This document shows positions 1 through 7,141 of a DNA stretch of 38,018 nucleotides, in pieces. Origin of the DNA: Candidatus Brocadiia bacterium (GTDB lineage: Bacteria; Planctomycetota; MHYJ01; WSZJ01); the NCBI GenBank assembly GCA_013360825.1, contig JABWAY010000003.1, positions 1 through 38,018 of the forward strand, given 5' to 3'. Position 1 is the first letter of the stretch, and every line of letters begins with the position of its first letter. The translations under genes were made by a program, and so were the position numbers. Below the pieces are notes generated by a model. It worked only from the letters and a program-made list of their open reading frames with translations. It did no database searches and had not been told where the DNA came from.

Positions 1-2
1 GA

Positions 3-128
3 CCTGATGCAGTGAGCGCAGACGGCATTCAGGCGCCGGACGGCATTGTGGTGCCGCCGCCGGCCGCCGAGCCCCGGCCACCCGGACGCACGGTGACCGC
101 CAGCCGGCTCGCCCGCCACCCGCCGTGA
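3..128 (+). CDS. 3' end of an upstream reading frame, possibly the displaced N-terminal linker of dnaA
   Basis: An open frame enters from the left edge and stops with TGA at 126-128. The 41 visible codons are rich in Pro, Ala and Arg and look like a disordered linker. The next gene is a DnaA lacking domains I and II, and its GTG start at 145 has no Shine-Dalgarno sequence. This frame may therefore be DnaA domain II, separated from domain III by a frameshift near 97-128. It could equally be the tail of an unrelated gene. No domain is recognisable. Confidence 0.35.
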   Translation, partial: PDAVSADGIQAPDGIVVPPPAAEPRPPGRTVTASRLARHPP

Positions 129-144
129 GCGCGAGCCGCGGCCC

Positions 145-1188
145 GTGCTGCGCGGGGAGCTCGAGACCTTCGTCGTCGGGCCCAGCAACGAGCTGGCCTA
201 CTCCGTCACCGCCGCGCTCGTCCGCAACCCGGGCCAGGCCTTCAAGCACCTGATCCTGCACGGCGGCTGTGGCCTCGGCAAGACGCACCTGCTACAGGCG
301 GTGTGCAACGGCATCAGCCGCACCCACCCCGAGCTGGTTTGGCACTTCGTGTCCGGCGAGGTCTTCACCAACGAGTTCATCGCCGCGTTTCGAACCGCAA
401 CGCTCGACCAGTTTCGAGCGCGGTATCGCAACATCGACCTGCTCGTCATCGACGACATCCACTTCCTCTCCAACAAGAAGGCCACGCAGGAGGAGTTCCT
501 GCACACGTACAATGCGATCGACGCCTGCGGGAAGATGGTTGTCCTCTCTTCCGACCGCCATCCGCGCAGCATGTCGACCCTGTCCGAGCCATTGGTCAAC
601 CGGCTCGTGGCGGCGATGGTCGTCGAGATCGGGCCGCCCGATTACTCGATTCGCCGCGAGATTCTCCGCCGCAAGGCCGCGGTCATGCAGTGCGACCTGC
701 CGGACATGGCCCTCGACTTCCTCGCCCAGCGCGTCACGCGCAACATCCGCGAGCTGGAAGGCGCGTTGCAGAAGCTGGTAGCCCTGGCTTCGCTGACGCG
801 GGAGCCGCTGACGCTCGATCGCGTCCGGCGGGCCGTCGAGGAGTACGTTCCCGCCGCCCGGGCCCCGGAGCCGGCCCAGATCGTCCGTCAGTGCGCGCAG
901 CACTTCGGCGTCACCGTTGACGCGTTGAACTCGAGCTCACGCGATCGCACCGTGACCCTCGCGCGAGGCGTCGCGATTTTCCTGCTGCGGCGGCATACGC
1001 GGCTGAGCTACCCCGAGATCGGCCGCCTGCTCGGCGACAAGCGGCACTCGACCGCGATCATGGCTGCCCGCCGGATCCAGGACCTGCTCGACCGCGACCA
1101 GTCGGTGACGTGGCACACGGCGGGCGGCGCGCGCGACGCCCCGCTGCGCTGCCTGATCGACGAACTGGAGCAGCGCCTGCTCCAGTGA
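145..1188 (+). CDS. dnaA: DnaA-type replication initiator ATPase lacking domain I
   Basis: DnaA binds DnaA boxes at the origin and, with ATP, unwinds DNA to start replication. The protein opens directly at the domain III signature FVVGPSN (residues 9-15). Walker A GGCGLGKT is at 40-47, Walker B LLVIDD at 99-104, sensor 1 is SSDRHP, and sensor 2 lies in NIRELEGAL. The C-terminal helix-turn-helix is present, but the box-binding signature reads KRHST where GRDHST is usual, so the Asp is replaced. At 347 residues it is about 100 shorter than a typical DnaA because the helicase-loading domain I and linker are absent. The GTG start has no ribosome-binding site, and the frame is open only back to the TGA at 94-96. 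Either the gene is frameshifted upstream or this is a truncated DnaA paralogue. Family assignment is firm; the start is not. Confidence 0.85.
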   Translation: MLRGELETFVVGPSNELAYSVTAALVRNPGQAFKHLILHGGCGLGKTHLLQAVCNGISRTHPELVWHFVSGEVFTNEFIAAFRTATLDQFRARYRNIDLLVIDDIHFLSNKKATQEEFLHTYNAIDACGKMVVLSSDRHPRSMSTLSEPLVNRLVAAMVVEIGPPDYSIRREILRRKAAVMQCDLPDMALDFLAQRVTRNIRELEGALQKLVALASLTREPLTLDRVRRAVEEYVPAARAPEPAQIVRQCAQHFGVTVDALNSSSRDRTVTLARGVAIFLLRRHTRLSYPEIGRLLGDKRHSTAIMAARRIQDLLDRDQSVTWHTAGGARDAPLRCLIDELEQRLLQ

Positions 1189-1192
1189 CGCA

Positions 1193-1213
1193 GGCCGTCC
1201 GCCGGAGACGGCC
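1193..1213 (+). terminator. Hairpin just after dnaA
   Basis: GGCCGTC and GACGGCC form a 7-bp GC stem with a 7-base loop, starting 5 bases after the dnaA stop. No T-run follows, so this is only a candidate terminator or mRNA 3'-end structure. Confidence 0.35.
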
Positions 1214-1306
1214 CGCCACGGACGGAACGTCCCCCTGGGCGGCACGGATGCCGCCCGCCTTCCTTCCTCCCCCGCTCCCCCGCTTCCAGCCCCACCCCTA
1301 GCGCGG

Positions 1307-1336
1307 TTCACGGCGCCGGTCGTGCGCTCGTATAAT
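1307..1336 (+). promoter_or_regulatory. Sigma70-like promoter for the lipoprotein/FHA genes
   Basis: A perfect TATAAT at 1331-1336 stands out in very GC-rich sequence. An 18-base spacer separates it from TTCACG at 1307-1312, which matches four of six bases of the -35 consensus. It lies about 70 bases upstream of the ATG at 1407 and points into that gene. Confidence 0.6.
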
Positions 1337-1406
1337 CTGGCCGGCAGCGGGGCCAGCCGCGATGCGCAATGCATCGACGCGCAGGCTTGCTGCTAAGGAG
1401 CGACGG

Positions 1407-1610
1407 ATGCTTGCGCGCAGGATCTGGCGACGCATGGCGCTCTCGTGCATGAGCGGTGGCACGCTGCTGGCGGCGGGCTGCCTGGCCACGCTGGAGCGGA
1501 ACATCGACCTGATACTCTCGCCGGCCGCGACGGAGAACATTCTCCGCGCCCCGTACAGCGCCGTGTCCACGCTGGTTCAGCTCGTGGCCCGCTACGTGCG
1601 CGGAGGCTGA
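1407..1610 (+). CDS. Small predicted lipoprotein of unknown function
   Basis: A 67-residue protein with basic residues at its N terminus, a hydrophobic stretch and a lipobox-like LLAAGC near residues 20-25. This suggests export and lipid anchoring at the Cys. The rest (about 42 residues) is mildly amphipathic, with no known domain. The ATG at 1407 is chosen because AAGGAG sits at 1395-1400 with 6-base spacing. An in-frame ATG at 1362 lacks such a site and would put an odd basic leader before the signal. The stop is 2 bases before the next ATG, so the two genes are probably co-translated. Confidence 0.65.
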   Translation: MLARRIWRRMALSCMSGGTLLAAGCLATLERNIDLILSPAATENILRAPYSAVSTLVQLVARYVRGG

Positions 1611-1612
1611 GC

Positions 1613-2869
1613 ATGCCCGCCCTGCTCGTGCGCTATCCGCCGGGGAAGACGCACCGCTTCGAGCTCTCGTCCAGCCCGCTGACCGTGGGCCGATCCGAGG
1701 CGTGCGACATTCATCTGCCCAGCGAGGAGATCTCGCGCGAGCACGCCCACATCTGGATCGACGAGCACAACCGCGTCCTCGTTCAGGATCGCCGCTCCAA
1801 GAACGGCACGCGCGTCGACGCCGGCGAGACCTTCCGCAACGAGGTGCGGGTGGCCCGCCGGTCGATCCGCGTGGGCGAATTCGAGCTGGAGATCGTCGAA
1901 GCGCCGCCGGCGGACGACACTGCCGACACGCGCGTGGTCTTCCAGCCCGATCCCCCCACCGCCTCGGGCGACGCCAGCTTCTTCCCCCCCACACGGCAAC
2001 TCGACCTGAACACACAGCGCCTCTCGCTCCTGATGAGCCTGGCCGAGCGGATCAGCGGCGTCTTCGACCGCAAGCAACTGCTCGAGCAGGCGCTCGATGC
2101 CTGCTGCGAGGCGCTCTCCTTCGAGCGCGGCCTGATCGTCATCAAGACCCAGCGCGGCGACACGGAGGCCCCCGTGACGCGCAACGTGCAGCGGGACGCC
2201 AGCGGCGCGTACACGGTCAGCCGCACGCTCATCAACCGGGCCCTGCTCCACGGCGAGCGGGCCGTGGTCAACAACCTCGCCACCGACATGGTCGGCAACA
2301 TCAGCGACAGCCTGGTCCGCTTCCCGATCTGCTCCGCGCTGTGCGTGCCCATCCTGCACCGTGATGAGATCCTGGGCGCCATCTATGGCGACCGCATTAC
2401 CCAAGCCTCCACTTACACCAACGAGGACGTGGACTTCCTGGCGGCCATCGCGCGGCAGGTCGGCGTCGACCGCGTCTTCGCCGGCGTGGCGCCCCGCAAG
2501 AAGGCGGAACTGATCGCGGAGCTCAAGGCCGACGGCCCGGTCGCCATGGTCGGCGACGGCGTCAATGACGCCCCCGCGCTTGCCGTCGCCGACGTCGGCA
2601 TCGCCATGGGCACCGGGTCCGACATCGCCGCCGAGGCGGGGCACATCGTCCTCGTGCGCGCCGACCTCCGCGACGTGGAAGCCGCGATCGATCTCAGCGC
2701 GCGGGTCCTCCGGACCATCCGGCAGAACCTCTTCTGGGCCTTCGCCTACAACGTCGCGATGATTCCCGCGGCCGCGCTGGGCTGGCTGAACCCGATGATC
2801 GCCGCCGGCGCGATGGCCGTCAGCAGCCTCAGCGTCGTCGCGAACTCGCTCCGCCTCCGCCGCGCCTGA
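1613..2869 (+). CDS. Chimeric ORF: FHA-GAF signalling protein joined in frame to the C-terminus of a P1B-type ATPase
   Basis: Residues 1-95 form a forkhead-associated (phosphothreonine-binding) domain with G26-R27, S41xxH44 and N64-G65-T66. Residues about 130-283 form a GAF domain. FHA-GAF proteins of this type usually continue into a sigma54 AAA+ domain, a cyclase or a phosphatase domain. Here, from about residue 285, the sequence becomes the end of a copper-type P-type ATPase, with GDGVND at 314-319 followed by the last two membrane helices. The phosphorylation motif DKTG, the actuator domain and the metal-binding helices are absent, so it cannot be a working pump. The start is set by GGAGG at 1602-1606. 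The switch falls in a stretch both families could share (IARQVGVD, 2447-2470), as expected for a recombination or misassembly junction. Confidence 0.8.
   Translation: MPALLVRYPPGKTHRFELSSSPLTVGRSEACDIHLPSEEISREHAHIWIDEHNRVLVQDRRSKNGTRVDAGETFRNEVRVARRSIRVGEFELEIVEAPPADDTADTRVVFQPDPPTASGDASFFPPTRQLDLNTQRLSLLMSLAERISGVFDRKQLLEQALDACCEALSFERGLIVIKTQRGDTEAPVTRNVQRDASGAYTVSRTLINRALLHGERAVVNNLATDMVGNISDSLVRFPICSALCVPILHRDEILGAIYGDRITQASTYTNEDVDFLAAIARQVGVDRVFAGVAPRKKAELIAELKADGPVAMVGDGVNDAPALAVADVGIAMGTGSDIAAEAGHIVLVRADLRDVEAAIDLSARVLRTIRQNLFWAFAYNVAMIPAAALGWLNPMIAAGAMAVSSLSVVANSLRLRRA
2450..2869 (+). pseudogene. 3' fragment of a copper-translocating P1B ATPase (copA-like)
   Basis: About 135 codons encode only the end of the P domain and the final transmembrane pair of a CopA-type ATPase. 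The hinge motif GDGVNDAPAL and the following IAMGTGSDIAAE segment are well preserved. Everything upstream (CPC helix, TGE loop, DKTG) is missing and replaced by a GAF domain. The intact gene presumably exists on the true left flank of the rest of this contig. The fragment ends 10 bases before the convergent gene, with normal spacing, so it probably belongs with the right-hand side of the window. Confidence 0.7.
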
Positions 2870-2879
2870 CCCCGGGCCC

Positions 2880-3818
2880 CTACTTCATCGTGCGCGGCTC
2901 GCGCTCCCAGATTTTCCGGAGCACCGACTCCAGCCGCTCCCGGACCTCCGCGTCGGGATGGTCCTTCATCAGGCGCGCCACCGCCTCCGCCGCCCCCGCC
3001 CCCCGCGCCGTCAGCATCTCGGTCGCACGCAGCCGCTCGTTCGTGTCCTTCGAGGCCAGGAGATCCGCATCCCGGCGCAGCGCAAGGTCCTCGTCCTCCG
3101 TCAGACGCCTCGCCCCCCGGAGCTCCTCCAGAATGTCCTCCACCTCGGGGCGCATGACATACACGTACTCGAACGTGACGCGCGGAGTCGCAAAGGTCCG
3201 GACACGGATGTGCAGGTAGGCCCCCTCGCCGCTCCGCAGCCGGAACCAGGCACTCTCGGGCTGAAGCTCCCGGATGTCCACCTCGCCGGGCTCCAGCGCC
3301 TGGGCCAGCGCCGGCCGGCGCGCGGCGTCGATCTTCCCGAATCCCTCGGGAACCCCCGCGCCGATCCCGAAGATCCCCCGGACGGTCAGGATCGAACCGC
3401 CCCCCTGCGAGCGGACGATCGCGATGTCCCCCCTGTGACCCGGGTCGTTCCGGTCTTCCTCGAAGCGCCACGTGTCGCGGCCGAAGGCGTCGAGGGAGAA
3501 GGTTCCGGTCTTGTAGAAGCGGGGGAAGGTGCCGATGAGGCCGCGCGCGGCGGTCTCGTTTTTCCCCTGGTTGCGCCAGCGGACCTCGATGGAGTAGAGG
3601 GCATAGCGCTCCGCGTCGATGACGAGCGACGGGACGCCGGGCTTCCCGAGAACCGTCTCCCGTCCGCGATCGAGAAGGAGGACCTCGTAGGCGTCGGCGT
3701 CCTCGACCTTCGGCCAGGTCAGGGTGAGTTTTCCGTCGGCGAATTCGCCGCGGACGTCCTCCGCCACGGCGGGGACGGCGAGGAGGGCCAGGAGCAGCGG
3801 AAGGGCGGCGCGCGGCAT
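2880..3818 (-). CDS. Secreted protein with fibronectin-III-like and helical-repeat segments, unknown function
   Basis: A 312-residue protein starting at the ATG 3816-3818, preceded by GGAG with about 7-base spacing. An N-terminal signal peptide (about residues 1-19, cleavage near AVA|ED) points to export. Residues about 22-95 resemble a fibronectin type III strand pattern (LTLTWPKVEDADAYEVLLLD). The middle is beta-rich. The last 65 residues look like one or two HEAT-type helical repeats ending in a Lys-rich tail. There is no catalytic motif. It converges on the ATPase fragment and diverges from pepA, so it is probably a single-gene unit. An upstream in-frame start would add 13 residues before the signal and is less likely. 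Confidence 0.7.
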   Translation of the reverse strand: MPRAALPLLLALLAVPAVAEDVRGEFADGKLTLTWPKVEDADAYEVLLLDRGRETVLGKPGVPSLVIDAERYALYSIEVRWRNQGKNETAARGLIGTFPRFYKTGTFSLDAFGRDTWRFEEDRNDPGHRGDIAIVRSQGGGSILTVRGIFGIGAGVPEGFGKIDAARRPALAQALEPGEVDIRELQPESAWFRLRSGEGAYLHIRVRTFATPRVTFEYVYVMRPEVEDILEELRGARRLTEDEDLALRRDADLLASKDTNERLRATEMLTARGAGAAEAVARLMKDHPDAEVRERLESVLRKIWEREPRTMK

Positions 3819-3991
3819 GGTGTCTCCGGGGAGGGGGCAGGACTCGAGGCCGTTCACAGGGGCCGGGGAGGGCAGTTTACGTGATCCCGGCGGGTTGTCC
3901 CTCCCCGAGGAGAAACCATGTTCCTTTTTCCGGAAGTCTCATAGGATTCCGCAACACCCCCGCAACCCCACAACACCGGAGGCAGGCACCC

Positions 3992-5455
3992 ATGATCCGC
4001 GTCAACACCACGCGCCGGCTCGAGCGCACGGACCTTCTGGTCCTCTTTGCCGAAGAACCGCCCACGAAGGACCAGAAGCCCGCCTGGCGCTGGTCGACGC
4101 TCTCGGGGGATGCGAATCGCCGGCTGGTCGCGGCGCTGGAGAAGGAACGGTTCACGGGACGGACCGCGCAGACGTTCGTCTGGCACGCCGCGGATACGAA
4201 CGCGGAGCGCGTTCTGGTGGCGGGGCTGGGGAAGGCGGCGAAACGGGACGTGGATCTGACGATCCGCGCGGCGGGGGCGGCGGCGCGGAAGGCGCGGGAC
4301 ATCGGGGCGCTGCGTGTCGCGGCGGAGCTGCCGCCGGCGGGGAAGGTCGGGGAGGAGAGGAGCGCCCAGGCGATCGCGGAGGGGTTCATGCTCGGGGCCT
4401 ACGAGTTCGACCGGTACCGGTCGCGGGAGCCCCAGAAATCCTTCGAGGCGGTGACGATCGTGGCGGCGCCGGAGAGGGCGCTGAAGCTGGCGGAGATCAT
4501 GTGCCGGGCGACGCTGTTCGCGCGGGATCTGGTCAACACCCCCGCGGGAGACTGCGCGCCGCGGCACCTCGCCGATGCGGCGCGAAAGCTCGCCGGGGCG
4601 CACGTGAAGGTGACGGTCTGGGGGCCGAAGGAGATCGAAAAGAAAAACATGGGCGGGCTGATCGGGATCGGGAAGGGATCGGACGAGCCGTATCATTTCA
4701 TCATGCTGAAGTATGAGGGCAGGAAGGGGGCGAAGAAGATCGCGGTCTGCGGCAAGGGGATCACCTTCGACTCCGGCGGGCTCTGCATCAAGCCGGCGGA
4801 CGGGATGGGAACGATGAAGTGCGACATGAGCGGCGCGGCGGCCGTCCTCGGGCTGTTTGCGGCGATCAGCGAACTGAAGCCGGAGTGCTCCGTCTACGGG
4901 TACATCCCCGCGGCGGAGAACATGACCGGCGGGAGCGCGGTGAAGACGGGGGACGTCCTGCGGACGGCGAGCGGGCGGACCATCGAGGTCAACAACACCG
5001 ATGCGGAGGGGCGGGTGGTCCTGGCCGACGCGATGACGGTCGCGCGCGAGGACAAGCCCGACGAGATCATCGACCTCGCGACCCTGACGGGCGCCTGCGT
5101 CGTCGCCCTCGGCGACCAGGTCGCGGGACTCTTCGCGAACGACGACGCCCTGGCCGCGGGGATCGAGGCGGCGGCGAAACGCGCGGGCGAGCGGTTCTGG
5201 CGGATGCCGATCGTGAGCGAGTACCGGGACCTGCTGAAGTCGGAGATCGCCGACATCAAGAACAGCGGCGGGCGTTACGCCGGGGCGATCCAGGGCGCGC
5301 TGTTCCTGCAGGAATGGGCCGGGGAACAGCCCTGGGCCCACCTCGACATCGCGGGGCCTGCGTGGACGGACAAGGGGCTTCCGTACTGCCAGCCCGGGGG
5401 GACCGGGTTCGCGGTGCGGACCCTGCTGGAATACGTGACCGCGCAGGGCCGGTAG
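3992..5455 (+). CDS. pepA: Leucyl aminopeptidase, M17 family
   Basis: A cytoplasmic two-metal aminopeptidase that removes N-terminal residues, typically as a hexamer. The 487-residue length is normal. The metal/catalytic signature is complete: GKGITFDSGG with K255 and D260, the MKCDMSGAA segment, and the family hallmark NTDAEGR with D337, E339 and R341. The N-terminal macrodomain-like region (residues 1-150) is present. The ATG at 3992 is chosen because CGGAGG lies about 9 bases upstream; the frame is open further 5' but without a comparable site. The 173-base gap to the divergent gene should hold both promoters; none stands out. E. coli PepA also binds DNA in Xer recombination, but nothing here indicates that role. 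Confidence 0.95.
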   Translation: MIRVNTTRRLERTDLLVLFAEEPPTKDQKPAWRWSTLSGDANRRLVAALEKERFTGRTAQTFVWHAADTNAERVLVAGLGKAAKRDVDLTIRAAGAAARKARDIGALRVAAELPPAGKVGEERSAQAIAEGFMLGAYEFDRYRSREPQKSFEAVTIVAAPERALKLAEIMCRATLFARDLVNTPAGDCAPRHLADAARKLAGAHVKVTVWGPKEIEKKNMGGLIGIGKGSDEPYHFIMLKYEGRKGAKKIAVCGKGITFDSGGLCIKPADGMGTMKCDMSGAAAVLGLFAAISELKPECSVYGYIPAAENMTGGSAVKTGDVLRTASGRTIEVNNTDAEGRVVLADAMTVAREDKPDEIIDLATLTGACVVALGDQVAGLFANDDALAAGIEAAAKRAGERFWRMPIVSEYRDLLKSEIADIKNSGGRYAGAIQGALFLQEWAGEQPWAHLDIAGPAWTDKGLPYCQPGGTGFAVRTLLEYVTAQGR

Positions 5456-5492
5456 CAGCGGGGAGCGGGGTCGCGCGGGCCCGGGAGGCGGT

Positions 5493-5714
5493 CTACTTCC
5501 GGAACTGCTTCCTCACGATGTCGAAGACCGTCTGCTTTCCGTCGCCCCCGCAGCCTTTGCAGGACAGGTCGACCGCGTCCCCGAGCCGGATCCCGCCGAT
5601 TCCCAGGCAGGATTCGCAGGTGCGGATCGGCACCAGGAACGCCGCCGCAAGGGCGGCGAGGCCGACCAGAGCCAGCAGCCTGGTTCCGAATCCGCGGCGT
5701 GGGGACGCACTCAT
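5493..5714 (-). CDS. Membrane-anchored mini-protein with one DnaJ-like zinc-finger module
   Basis: A 73-residue protein with a basic start, one hydrophobic segment (about residues 11-30) and a short C-terminal domain holding two CxxCxGxG motifs: CESCLGIG and CKGCGGDG. In DnaJ such pairs bind one zinc ion, so this looks like a single zinc-ribbon module without a J domain, probably facing the periplasm. A good ribosome-binding site (CGGAG, 7-8 bases before ATG) supports it as a real gene. It converges on pepA 38 bases away and is divergent from the glycosyltransferase pair. The partner and function are unknown. Confidence 0.65.
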   Translation of the reverse strand: MSASPRRGFGTRLLALVGLAALAAAFLVPIRTCESCLGIGGIRLGDAVDLSCKGCGGDGKQTVFDIVRKQFRK

Positions 5715-5831
5715 GGGGCTTTCTCCGAAGGGACTCCCATTCTCCGCGAATCCGGCGCGGTGTCAGCGAGATTCTGCGGTTCCGGGTGATGCGCCCCCGT
5801 CCCGCGCCGCCGGAGGTAGAATCCCACCGCC

Positions 5832-6443
5832 ATGTTTCCTCCCTCCCTCTGTGTCTTCGCGCGCCGCCCGGAATCCGGCCGTGTGAAGACCCGCCTGGCG
5901 GCCGAGATCGGGGCGGAGGCGGCGCTGGGAGCGTACAGGGATTGCCTCCGCGCGGTCGCGGCGCAGGCGGCGCGGATCGCGCCGCGCGGTTCGCTCCGGG
6001 GACTGTTCGTCTTCGGGACGCCCGACGGCTGCGTGAACGACATGGCGGCCTGGTTCCCGCGCTGGTCCGCGTTCATGGACCAGGGTGACGGCGACCTCGG
6101 CGAGCGGATGGGGCGCGCGTTCCGGCGCTGCTCCCCGGCCGTCCTGATCGGGACCGACTCCCCCGACCTCCCGGACGCGCACGTCGAGCAGGCGTTCCGC
6201 GATCTGGAGTCGCACGACGTCGTCCTCGGCCCCGCGGAGGACGGCGGTTATGTCCTGATCGGGCTGCGGGAACAGCGCCCGGATCTGTTCCGGGACATCC
6301 CGTGGTCCACGCCGGCCGTGCTCGAGACGACGTTGAAGCGGGCTGCGGGACTCCGGGTCTCCTTGCTCCCCCCCTGGTACGACATCGACACGCGCGCCGA
6401 CCTGGAGCGGTGGCGGCGCGGGACCGCCGGCGCGCAGGGATGA
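5832..6443 (+). CDS. DUF2064 / TIGR04282-type glycosyltransferase-like protein
   Basis: A 203-residue protein of the GT-A-fold family often labelled 'rSAM/selenodomain-associated transferase 1'. Recognisable features are the opening CVFARRPESGRVKTRLA (nucleotide-binding loop resembling sugar nucleotidyltransferases), IGTDSPDLPDAH and GPAEDGGYVLIGL, and the ending YDIDTRADLERW. Substrate is unknown; members commonly occur next to a GT2 transferase, as here. Its TGA overlaps the next ATG (ATGA at 6440-6443), so the pair is translationally coupled. Confidence 0.85.
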   Translation: MFPPSLCVFARRPESGRVKTRLAAEIGAEAALGAYRDCLRAVAAQAARIAPRGSLRGLFVFGTPDGCVNDMAAWFPRWSAFMDQGDGDLGERMGRAFRRCSPAVLIGTDSPDLPDAHVEQAFRDLESHDVVLGPAEDGGYVLIGLREQRPDLFRDIPWSTPAVLETTLKRAAGLRVSLLPPWYDIDTRADLERWRRGTAGAQG

Positions 6444-7129
6444 CCTCTCCCCGGATCGCGGTCGTCATTCCCGCGCTGAACGAGGAGAAGAGCCTGCCGC
6501 TCGTCCTGGCCGCCCTTCCGACCGTCGAGGATGTCGTGGTCGTGGACAACGGCTCGACGGACCGGACGGCGGAGGTCGCGCGGGCGGGAGGGGCTCGCGT
6601 CGTGGAGGAACTCCGGCGCGGGTATGGGAGCGCGTGCCTGGCGGGGATCGCGGCGCTGGGGGACCCGGACATCGTGGTCTTCGTGGATGCGGACTTCAGC
6701 GATCATCCCGAGGAACTCCCCCTTCTGACGGCGCCGATCGCGGCGGGGGAGGCCGACATGGTGATCGGGTCGCGCTCGCTCGGCGAGCGGGAGCGCGGCG
6801 CGCTCCTCCCGCAGGCCCGGTTCGGGAACGCGCTGGCCTGTTTCCTGATGCGCGTCCTCTACGGCCACCGCTACACCGACCTCGGCCCGTTCCGGGCGAT
6901 CCGGGCCTCCTCGCTGCGGGCGCTCGGGATGCGTGACCGGAATTTCGGCTGGACCGTGGAGATGCAGATCCGGGCGCTCCGGCACGGGCTGCGGATCCGG
7001 GAGGTGCCGGTCCGTTACCGCTGCCGGATCGGGACGTCGAAAATCACCGGTACGATCTCGGGCACGATTCGTGCAGGATATAAGATCCTGTGGACGATCT
7101 TCCGCCACGCCCTTTCCCGAAAGGCCTGA
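6440..7129 (+). CDS. Family 2 glycosyltransferase (DPM1-like)
   Basis: A 229-residue inverting GT-A glycosyltransferase. It shows the N-terminal VVIPALNEEKSLP, VVDNGSTDRTAE, the metal-binding FVDADFSDHPEE, and GSRSLGERERGAL near the acceptor loop. The GW motif (FGWTVEMQIRA) and the C-terminal YRCRIGTSKITGT match polyprenyl-phosphate mannosyl/glucosyltransferases. It probably transfers a sugar from a nucleotide sugar to a lipid or glycan acceptor at the inner membrane face. The ATG at 6440 overlaps the stop of the preceding gene. An apparent upstream extension would run through that gene and is rejected. Confidence 0.9.
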   Translation: MTSPRIAVVIPALNEEKSLPLVLAALPTVEDVVVVDNGSTDRTAEVARAGGARVVEELRRGYGSACLAGIAALGDPDIVVFVDADFSDHPEELPLLTAPIAAGEADMVIGSRSLGERERGALLPQARFGNALACFLMRVLYGHRYTDLGPFRAIRASSLRALGMRDRNFGWTVEMQIRALRHGLRIREVPVRYRCRIGTSKITGTISGTIRAGYKILWTIFRHALSRKA

Positions 7130-7141
7130 ACGTCAAATCCC

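Noticed and set aside
1613-2869. A new phosphothreonine-sensing metal pump
   Set aside because: The ATPase part lacks every catalytic element except the hinge motif, so a functional sensor-pump fusion is not supported.
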